Origin: Sulfurimonas denitrificans DSM 1251
GTDB lineage: Bacteria; Campylobacterota; Campylobacteria; Campylobacterales; Sulfurimonadaceae
Direction of reading: 5' to 3'
NCBI RefSeq assembly: GCF_000012965.1
Contig: NC_007575.1
Coordinates: forward strand, 1,488,001 to 1,552,000
DNA length: 64,000 nucleotides
Positions 57,207 to 64,000 of the stretch are shown here, piece by piece. Both the position numbers and the translations under genes were made by a program. The notes below the pieces were generated by a model. That model made no database searches. It was given only the letters and a program-made list of their open reading frames with translations, and had not been told where the DNA came from. Numbering within the stretch: position 1 is the first letter of the stretch; each line of letters opens with the position of its first letter.

Positions 57207-58046
57207 CTACTCTTGAGTTTTATTGTAAAAAAAGTTTGTAGCCTTTACAAAACCATCCACACTTCCACAATCAAATCTTTTTCCTTTAAATTTATATGCT
57301 ATTACTCCACCCGTTTTTGCTTGCGTTAAAAGTGCATCAGTTATCTGAATCTCTCCACCTTTTCCAGGTTTAGTATCTTCTAGAATATCAAAAATATCAG
57401 GTGTCAATATATATCTTCCAATTATCGCTAAGTTTGAAGGAGCATCTTTACTCTCTGGTTTTTCAACCATATTCGTTACTCTAATAACGCCATCTTCTTC
57501 TTCATGTCCCGCAATTACTCCATATTTATTACTATGTTCTAGCGGAATCTCTTCAACAGCTACAATAGAGCATCTATATTTTTCATACAATTTTACCATT
57601 TGTGTCAAAACAGCCTCACCATCATTATCACACAAGTCATCTGCTAAAATTACTGCAAAAGGTTCATCTCCAATAAGTGTTTGTCCTGTCCAAATAGCAT
57701 GACCCAACCCTTTCATTTCGCCTTGTCTTGTGTAACTGATAGTACAATTTTTAACAATATCACGTATCTCTTTCATCAGTATCTCTTTAGAAGTTCCATC
57801 TATCTGATGCTCAAGTTCAAACGATCTGTCAAAGTGATCTTCAATTGCTCTTTTTCCACGACCTGTTACTATTGCCATGGTATCTATTCCTGCTTCTCTA
57901 GCCTCTTCCACACCATATTGTAAAAGCGGTTTTGTAAGGATAGGAAGCATCTCTTTTGGGATTGCCTTTGTAGCTGGAAGGAACCTTGTTCCATAACCCG
58001 CTGCTGGGAAAAGGCATTTTCTTATTTTCATATTCTCTTTTGGCAT
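57207..58046 (-). CDS. galU: UTP-glucose-1-phosphate uridylyltransferase
   Basis: The 279-residue nucleotidyltransferase has the signature LFPAAGYGTRFLPATKAIPKEMLP, then LGHAIWTGQ and LADDLCDND. It makes UDP-glucose, a precursor of surface sugars. The ATG at 58046 has GAGG seven bases upstream. It lies between pglB and pgi, so this unit supplies and uses activated sugars. Confidence 0.94.
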   Translation of the reverse strand: MPKENMKIRKCLFPAAGYGTRFLPATKAIPKEMLPILTKPLLQYGVEEAREAGIDTMAIVTGRGKRAIEDHFDRSFELEHQIDGTSKEILMKEIRDIVKNCTISYTRQGEMKGLGHAIWTGQTLIGDEPFAVILADDLCDNDGEAVLTQMVKLYEKYRCSIVAVEEIPLEHSNKYGVIAGHEEEDGVIRVTNMVEKPESKDAPSNLAIIGRYILTPDIFDILEDTKPGKGGEIQITDALLTQAKTGGVIAYKFKGKRFDCGSVDGFVKATNFFYNKTQE

Positions 58047-58062
58047 ATTTTAGCCTCTATAA

Positions 58063-60162
58063 TTAAATTTTTAACTTATATACTTTTGCATGAGGGGTTA
58101 TAATAACCTCTTCGAATAGCATTTTATCATACTCTTGCAAAACAGATAACTGAATATACACAGAGTTGTAAGTTTTCTCATCAACAACTAAAAAAGTGTT
58201 GTAACTTGACATAAAAATTAGGTTTAATTCACCATTTGGATTTACAAGTTCTACCTCTTTTGTAAACTTCATATTTTTATCATAAGCACTCTGGATTACC
58301 CTTTTTATGGGCACTTTGTTGTTATTAATATTTACACTAAACTCTTTTAAATCGACTACTACACCCTGAGAAAGATTTAATATATTTTGTTCTTGCCTAA
58401 ACTGTTTTGTTGCGTAAAAAAAAGAGCGATTTTTCATATTTCCATTCATTAAATCAAGATTTGAGAAAATTTCAACAGTTGGGTATATATCTAGCATTCT
58501 ATGTGGAAGATAAAAGTAGATATCTCTTGTTTTTTTAGGAAGTTCAATCTCTCCTTCAAGAGAGAGTAAAAAGTCATTTGTATCACTAAAACCATACTCT
58601 TTTGTCATTTTTTCTATATTTGAAAACATCGTTGGATTTTTATCTTCAAAAGAGTTCTCACTATACTCAACATCAAGTCTGGCAAGTTTTGCTGATACAT
58701 CTTGAGGATTTGTAAGCATAAAACTAACAGGAAAATTTACATCTCCTCTATGTTTTCCCCCATCTATTAGAGTCTTTACATCGCTATAGTATCTTATTGG
58801 ATACCCATAATCCCACCATGCAACAACATAATCTTCTCTATTAGCTTTTCCTCTTAGCATATCTAGCACTTTTACCTCATCTGCATTAAAAACAGTTGGA
58901 ACTCTGTATGCCTCAATGTGAACTATGTTTGGAAGTAAAATGAGGAGTGTAAGAGCACTCATGGAGAAAACTTTGACTCTTCTATTTGGCATAAATCTAG
59001 CAATCTCGCTAATCAAAAAGGCGACTCCAAAGGCCAAGACTGGAACCGCATAGATAGTAAATCTAAGCCCTCCCACATAAGCTAAAAATCCAAGTCCAAT
59101 TAATGGAAGTCCAAAGAGCATCACTTTGTGTTTATATACCAGATAGATATATCCAATAATGGAAGCTAAAAATGTTATAACATGCCCGCTGATACGATTT
59201 GCGAAAGTTATAAAAGGTATATTTGCAGCCTCTCTAATTGTCTGCTTTACAGAGTAAAAGTGAAGCTTAAGACCCTCTTGTCCCACACTTATCGCATCTT
59301 TAAAGACATATCCACTAAGTTGTTCCCATATTGGATTAAACCCGCCAGAGACAAAAAACAGAACAATAGAGAACGCCAAAACTGAGTGCACATATCTATC
59401 ATACTTCTCTTGCTTATACATGTAAAAGGCTATTAGAACAAAAATGGCTCTTATATACCCCTCAAAACCAACCATTGCAAACATCATAATAGCTAGCAGT
59501 TTATAGTTGTAACTATTTTTTCTCTCATATAAAAGAGTGTAAAGAAGTATAAGAGCAAAAAATGCGCTCTCAAGCGAATAACTTTGTGGATACCACCATC
59601 TGTAAATTAAAATATCAACTGCTGTGATTAATAAATATTTATCTTGATTTGTTCTAACTGCCCAGATAATAGACCATAGCAAAAACATAGGAAGTACAAT
59701 GTTTAGCATGTCTGTATCATAGTAGCCTATCATAGTTCTATTGTAGTAACTATGAGCGATGCTAGCTAGAAGTGCAGCTATAAATCCCATCTCCAAATTA
59801 TCTATACTCTTAGCTATTAGAATTATAGGAATAACTATAAGTGAACCAAGAAAAACAGGCATAAAGAGGATAACGCTCTCAAAAGAAAAAGGCAAGATGT
59901 ATGCAAAAAGAGCGCTCAACTGTGATGCTGCAAGATCGACTGCAGAGAGATCGTTATCTTGATGAACTCCAGCTAAAATATCTCTAGCACCCTCTGCCCA
60001 GTAATAGCCATCATTTGTGTTTATCATAAGCTGAGCATTAAATCTAAAAGGCTCATAATCTACGAACTGATAAAACCAAATCATCCTAATTGCAACAGAA
60101 AAAAGAAAAGCTAAAGCTATATATAGAAGTGTAACTTTTGTCTCTTTTGTAAATGTTAGCAC
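58063..60162 (-). CDS. pglB: Oligosaccharyltransferase PglB (STT3 family)
   Basis: The 699-residue protein has an N-terminal membrane domain with NTNDGYYWAEGARD and YYDTDML (metal-binding Asp positions known in Campylobacter PglB), TIREA in the external loop, and the periplasmic catalytic motif WWDYGY. It transfers a lipid-linked glycan to Asn in D/E-x-N-x-S/T sequons. Most other pgl genes are not here, so it stands apart from a full glycosylation locus, next to galU. Confidence 0.93.
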   Translation of the reverse strand: MLTFTKETKVTLLYIALAFLFSVAIRMIWFYQFVDYEPFRFNAQLMINTNDGYYWAEGARDILAGVHQDNDLSAVDLAASQLSALFAYILPFSFESVILFMPVFLGSLIVIPIILIAKSIDNLEMGFIAALLASIAHSYYNRTMIGYYDTDMLNIVLPMFLLWSIIWAVRTNQDKYLLITAVDILIYRWWYPQSYSLESAFFALILLYTLLYERKNSYNYKLLAIMMFAMVGFEGYIRAIFVLIAFYMYKQEKYDRYVHSVLAFSIVLFFVSGGFNPIWEQLSGYVFKDAISVGQEGLKLHFYSVKQTIREAANIPFITFANRISGHVITFLASIIGYIYLVYKHKVMLFGLPLIGLGFLAYVGGLRFTIYAVPVLAFGVAFLISEIARFMPNRRVKVFSMSALTLLILLPNIVHIEAYRVPTVFNADEVKVLDMLRGKANREDYVVAWWDYGYPIRYYSDVKTLIDGGKHRGDVNFPVSFMLTNPQDVSAKLARLDVEYSENSFEDKNPTMFSNIEKMTKEYGFSDTNDFLLSLEGEIELPKKTRDIYFYLPHRMLDIYPTVEIFSNLDLMNGNMKNRSFFYATKQFRQEQNILNLSQGVVVDLKEFSVNINNNKVPIKRVIQSAYDKNMKFTKEVELVNPNGELNLIFMSSYNTFLVVDEKTYNSVYIQLSVLQEYDKMLFEEVIITPHAKVYKLKI

Positions 60163-60175
60163 ACTCTATCCTTGA

Positions 60176-61228
60176 TTATATTTCGTTATAAAGGCTATCT
60201 CTCTCAACAGGTATAAAACCACTGTTTTTTATAAGCGCTCTAAAATCTTCAAGCTTTACGCCATTTGCGCTCTTTGCCCCTGCTGCGGAGTTTATGGACT
60301 CTTTTTCTATCGTACCATCTAAATCATTTGCACCAAACTCTTGAGCAACGAGGGCTAAATTTACAGTTGAAGTAACCCAATATGCTTTTAAATTAGCAAC
60401 ATTATCTAAAACTATGCGGCTTATCGCCATAGTTTTTAATATCTCATTTGCAGTTATTGGCTCTTTTATATTTAAGTAGTTATTCTCAGTTTGATATACA
60501 AGTGGGATAAAGCAGTTAAAACCGCCTGTCTTGTCTTGAAGTTCTCTTATTCGCATCATATGATCTATGCGATGGGCACGACTCTCTATGTGCCCAAAGA
60601 GCATAGTAACATTGCTTTTTTTGCCTCTCTCATGCCATTTTCTATGAATCTCAAACCATTGATCAGATGTAACTTTACCCTTGCAGATAAAATCTCTTAC
60701 CTTCTCATCAAATATTTCAGCCCCGCCACCAGGCATTGAATCAACACCGTTTTCAACCATCAAATCAAGAATCTCATCATAACTTTTACCATATTGACGA
60801 GATAAAAAATCGACCTCAGCAGCAGTTAAAGCTTTTACATGTAGATGCGGATAAGCTGTTTTGATTTTTTTGAAAATCTCTAAGTACCAATCCATTCCAG
60901 TATTTGGATTATGAGCTGAAACTATATGAACCTCTGTTGCACCACGAGAGTCAATATCTTTAACAATTTCCATGATTTGATTATGCGTCATTGTGTATTG
61001 GTTTGGATTTTTTCTAGTTGCTGAGTATGCACAAAACTTGCAAACATCAGCGCAAACATTGGTAGGATTTATATGACGGTTAATATTGTAATAACTCTTT
61101 TTTCCATGCTTTTTTTTACGAATGGAATCTGCTAAATCCCCAAGTTCAAAAAAATCCATCTCATAAAGCAAGAGAGCTTCATCAAAGTCGATTCGCTCAC
61201 CTCTTGTAATCTTATCTCTTAAACTCAT
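60176..61228 (-). CDS. mqnE: Aminofutalosine synthase MqnE (radical SAM)
   Basis: The 350-residue radical-SAM enzyme has the cluster motif CADVCKFCAYS. Motifs such as YYNINRHINPTNVC, EVHIVSAHNP and PGGGAEIF match MqnE, which starts the futalosine pathway to menaquinone, the quinone reduced by the hydrogenase. MqnC is a close relative; the motif wording favours MqnE. It follows metK, the source of its S-adenosylmethionine, after 2 bases. Confidence 0.88.
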   Translation of the reverse strand: MSLRDKITRGERIDFDEALLLYEMDFFELGDLADSIRKKKHGKKSYYNINRHINPTNVCADVCKFCAYSATRKNPNQYTMTHNQIMEIVKDIDSRGATEVHIVSAHNPNTGMDWYLEIFKKIKTAYPHLHVKALTAAEVDFLSRQYGKSYDEILDLMVENGVDSMPGGGAEIFDEKVRDFICKGKVTSDQWFEIHRKWHERGKKSNVTMLFGHIESRAHRIDHMMRIRELQDKTGGFNCFIPLVYQTENNYLNIKEPITANEILKTMAISRIVLDNVANLKAYWVTSTVNLALVAQEFGANDLDGTIEKESINSAAGAKSANGVKLEDFRALIKNSGFIPVERDSLYNEI

Positions 61229-61230
61229 GA

Positions 61231-62430
61231 CTATTTTAATGCCTCAAATTTATCTAACTCATCTAACTTTTCCCACGGATAGTCACTTTGACCAACTTGT
61301 CCACGAGCCGCAACATCTGCATAAAGAAAGGTCTCTTTAGATGGATAATCAAGGGAAAATTTACGAGTAATCCAATTTGGAGTTAATGGAAAATTTTGTA
61401 GTACAAATTCTGAGAGTTTATCATCATCAACCCCTTTTATAGCCGTTCCATAAGTATCAACCGCAATAGAAGTAGGGCGTGCTACACCTATGGCATAAGA
61501 GATTTGAACAAGTGCTTTTTTTGCAAGTCCAGCAGCAACTATATGTTTAGCAATCCATCTAGCAGCGTAAAGCCCGCTTCTATCAACTTTTGTATAATCT
61601 TTTGAGCTCTGCGCTCCACCACCAATTGGTGCATATCCACCAAAACTGTCAACTATAAGTTTTCTTCCCGTAAGTCCAGAATCATGCAGTGATGAGTGAG
61701 AGACATACTTGCCAGTTGGGTTTATGTGGACAATACAATCATTTTTGTTATAAAGCTCACTTGGGAGTCCAGCTTCATCAATCAAACTTTGAATCAAGGT
61801 TCTAACTGTTTTTATATCCATAGTGTTTACACATGGAGCAGAGACTACAATAGTGTGAATTTTCTGTGGTTTACAATTCTCAAAATTCTCTTTTTTACCA
61901 TAATCCATAGTCACCTGAGTCTTTATATCAACACCCAATTTTGAAGGATTTTCTTTTGCAAAATTATAAACTTTCTCCATCAAAACTCTTGCATAAGTTA
62001 TAGCACTTGGCATATAGTTCCCAGTCTCAATGTCCGCATAACCAAACATAATTCCTTGATCCCCTGCTCCAACTTCACCATCTTCTTTATCAACACCTTG
62101 ATTTATATCTGGAGATTGGGAGTTTAGAAGAACTTGAAGCTCTACCTCTTCTGGGTGAAGACACTCCTCTTTTGTAAAGTATGGATTGCCATCATAACCG
62201 ATGCCAACAAGTGCGTCATGAACAATTTTTTTGTACTCTTCTGTTGTTACTCTAGTCTTTGAGGTAACTTCGCCACCAATAATTATATGTTTTCCAGCAA
62301 CAAAAACTTCTGACGCAACTCTTGATTTTGGATCACCAATAATGAGCCTATCAACTATGCTATCTGCAATAATATCCGCACACTTATCTGGATGTCCAGG
62401 GCTAACTACTTCACTCGTAAATAAATACAT
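61231..62430 (-). CDS. metK: S-adenosylmethionine synthetase
   Basis: The 399-residue enzyme makes SAM from methionine and ATP. It starts MYLFTSEVVSPGHPDK and has GAGDQGIMFGYA and GGGAQSSKDYTKVDRS. I chose the ATG at 62430, with AAGGA five bases upstream; a longer frame would add 33 residues over the end of the next gene and is not plausible. It is followed by mqnE. Confidence 0.96.
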   Translation of the reverse strand: MYLFTSEVVSPGHPDKCADIIADSIVDRLIIGDPKSRVASEVFVAGKHIIIGGEVTSKTRVTTEEYKKIVHDALVGIGYDGNPYFTKEECLHPEEVELQVLLNSQSPDINQGVDKEDGEVGAGDQGIMFGYADIETGNYMPSAITYARVLMEKVYNFAKENPSKLGVDIKTQVTMDYGKKENFENCKPQKIHTIVVSAPCVNTMDIKTVRTLIQSLIDEAGLPSELYNKNDCIVHINPTGKYVSHSSLHDSGLTGRKLIVDSFGGYAPIGGGAQSSKDYTKVDRSGLYAARWIAKHIVAAGLAKKALVQISYAIGVARPTSIAVDTYGTAIKGVDDDKLSEFVLQNFPLTPNWITRKFSLDYPSKETFLYADVAARGQVGQSDYPWEKLDELDKFEALK

Positions 62431-62507
62431 ACATTTCCTTGAATTATTATCAGCATACAGAGATGTCTCTTTGTACACTAGTTTGCAAAGCCCCTTTTGA
62501 TATTGAC

Positions 62508-64000
62508 CTAAAGGCCAGGTGCTCTCCACATTGAAGTCGTAATACTATCATCTACTAACTTTAATTGTACTGCATACGCTTTTTCAAACTTGATTTTTAT
62601 CTCATCATAAATTTTTTTATTTTCCATATTTGGCTCATATACTCTATCCCAGACAACTAGCTTTTTTGCCGCCTCTGTTATATCTTTGTATATTCCAATC
62701 CCAACTCCAGCAGCCATGGCACCGCCAAGCGCTGTTGCTTCTGTAACACGAGGAATTTTCACTCTACATCCAGTTACATCAGAGAGGATTTGAGGCCAAA
62801 GCAAACCCTTAGAAGCTCCTCCTGCAAAAACTATAGTATCAAGTTCTACGCCTGTAAAATCTCTAATTTTATCAAGATTTATGGATGAGACTATAGCGGC
62901 ATTTTCTTGCAAACTTCTAAACATAGAGGCTCGATTACAAAGTTCTGGGTTTATATTAAGGTTTAAAAAGCTTGGAGCCGCATGGTACCATTTACCATAC
63001 TTCATGGAGTCTGAAAATATAGGCAAAATTCCATAAGAGCCAACGGGAACCCTTGAAGCTTTTTCTTCTAGAAGTGCGTAAACGTCAACGCCCTTCTCTT
63101 TAGCTTCAAGCTTCTCCATGTCACAAAACGCATCTCTAAACCATCTCATAACAAGACCGCTAAAAAAGGTAATGCCTTCTGCTTGTGATTGATTTGAGAC
63201 TACATGTGGATTTACTCTTATGCCCATGTCAAGCGGCGGAGGCGTATTTTTATCTATATTTACAACCTGCTGCCAAAAAGAACCGCCTAAAATAGCGGCT
63301 TGTCCGACATCCACAACGCCTAAACCAGCTGAACCTAGCTGAACATCGCCGCCGCCCATAACCACTTTTGTATTTACCGACAATCCGCTCTCTTTTGATG
63401 CCTTGTCTGTAACGCTTCCCATAAGAGTTCCTACTTCTAAAACTTTTGGAAAAATATCGTCTTTTAAACCGACTTTTTTTGACATGTCACTTGCCCAATC
63501 ACGGTTTTTTAAAGAGAATATCCCGGTAGTTCCACCGTTACTAGGATCAGTTGCTATAACTCCACAAAGTCGTGCCAATATCCAGTCGCCTATCATGGAA
63601 ACTTTAGCTACTTTTTCGTACATGTCAGGTCTGTTGTTTTTAAGCCACATGATGCGAGGAAGCGCACCCAGAGCAAAAGTCTGTCCCGACTCTGCGTAAA
63701 ACTCCTCTTCAATTACTCCAAAATTCTCTTTTAAATAGCGTACCTCTTTGTCCGCTCTTGCGTCAACATTTGCAACTGCCCAAAGTTCATCTCCGTCTTT
63801 GTCGTAAAGCACTATCCCCTCGCGCATACTTGTAGCACTCAAAGCCGCTATATCATCTCCGCTTAGATTTGCACGCTCTAAAGAGTCTCTTATGCACTGA
63901 CATGTAAGAGTCCAGTTTGCTTTAAAATCAAAACTCATGGAGTTTGGTACGCCCTCTTCTTCCAAATGCGTCCACTCTTTTTGTGCAACACTTATCTGAT
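62508..64000 (-). CDS. lsrK: Autoinducer-2 kinase-like FGGY-family kinase (LsrK-like), N-terminus beyond window
   Basis: At least 497 residues are visible; the frame stays open to the right edge, where the residues ISVAQKEWTH match the N-terminal region of LsrK. Strong similarity to LsrK runs throughout, as I recall the E. coli protein: SMREGIVLYD, VVMGGGDVQLGSAGLGVV, RVNPHVV, MRWFRDAFC, WYHAAPSF, and a C-terminus ending APGL. LsrK phosphorylates the quorum signal AI-2 (DPD) for internalisation. The rest of the lsr operon is not in the window. A role on another sugar is possible. Confidence 0.85.
   Translation of the reverse strand, partial: QISVAQKEWTHLEEEGVPNSMSFDFKANWTLTCQCIRDSLERANLSGDDIAALSATSMREGIVLYDKDGDELWAVANVDARADKEVRYLKENFGVIEEEFYAESGQTFALGALPRIMWLKNNRPDMYEKVAKVSMIGDWILARLCGVIATDPSNGGTTGIFSLKNRDWASDMSKKVGLKDDIFPKVLEVGTLMGSVTDKASKESGLSVNTKVVMGGGDVQLGSAGLGVVDVGQAAILGGSFWQQVVNIDKNTPPPLDMGIRVNPHVVSNQSQAEGITFFSGLVMRWFRDAFCDMEKLEAKEKGVDVYALLEEKASRVPVGSYGILPIFSDSMKYGKWYHAAPSFLNLNINPELCNRASMFRSLQENAAIVSSINLDKIRDFTGVELDTIVFAGGASKGLLWPQILSDVTGCRVKIPRVTEATALGGAMAAGVGIGIYKDITEAAKKLVVWDRVYEPNMENKKIYDEIKIKFEKAYAVQLKLVDDSITTSMWRAPGL

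Noticed and set aside
62431-62529. A 33-residue N-terminal extension of metK in frame
   Set aside because: The ATG at 62430 has a strong ribosome-binding site and gives the family N-terminus; the extension overlaps the end of the kinase gene.
1-64000. CRISPR array, insertion sequence or prophage
   Set aside because: I saw no regularly spaced repeats, transposase, integrase or phage structural genes.

Overview
The window looks like chromosome of a hydrogen- and sulfur-oxidising member of Campylobacterota (formerly Epsilonproteobacteria), most like Sulfurimonas. This is inferred from the low GC content, the HydABCDE hydrogenase with its hyp genes, a futalosine-pathway menaquinone gene (mqnE), a PglB-type oligosaccharyltransferase, a UPF0323 lipoprotein, and a MutS fused to an HNH nuclease. 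No database search was possible, so the species is not fixed.

Layout. (1) 1-417 is the start of a nucleotide-sugar dehydrogenase that runs off the left edge. (2) 556-15887, all on the minus strand, is one hydrogenase locus. In transcription order it reads hydA, hydB, hydC, an intergenic element of nested inverted repeats, hydD, hydE, hypF, a structured-looking leader, hypB, hypC, hypD, two unrelated genes (a small unknown protein and a KAP-type P-loop NTPase), hypE, hypX and hypA. It encodes a Tat-exported membrane-bound uptake [NiFe] hydrogenase and the enzymes that build its Ni-Fe(CN)2CO centre. (3) 16001-18721 holds a second, cytoplasmic [NiFe] hydrogenase of the HupUV/group-2 kind, joined to a TetR regulator gene. 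(4) 18882-25784 is an RND efflux system (outer-membrane channel, adaptor, pump) preceded by ridA, a thioredoxin-like gene and dapE. (5) 25845-32686 holds MutS-HNH, tRNA-Ser(GCU), pyrF, a DUF488 gene, a methyltransferase and an unknown coiled-coil protein.

(6) 33169-40941 is an acetate-use operon: porin, DUF485 protein, ActP permease, a CBS/DUF294 signalling protein, a DnaQ-like exonuclease and acetyl-CoA synthetase. (7) 41170-43918 holds a PDC-like membrane sensor and a two-component system. (8) 44034-55977, on the plus strand, is a housekeeping run: cyclophilin, queH, fabZ-lpxA-clpX-mreB-mreC, carB, a short YrdC-like gene, a membrane protein, a lipoprotein and a glutathionylspermidine-synthase-like gene ending in a clear terminator. 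(9) 55996-64000, on the minus strand, holds pgi, galU, pglB, mqnE, metK and a gene very like the autoinducer-2 kinase lsrK that runs off the right edge.

The observations most worth a second look are the KAP NTPase plus small-protein pair embedded in the hyp operon, HydE read as a HypF paralogue that has lost its catalytic motifs, the structured leader before hypB, the nested-hairpin element before hydD, a FadR-like TetR-type palindrome in front of hydA, the MutS-HNH fusion, and the lsrK-like gene beside metK.
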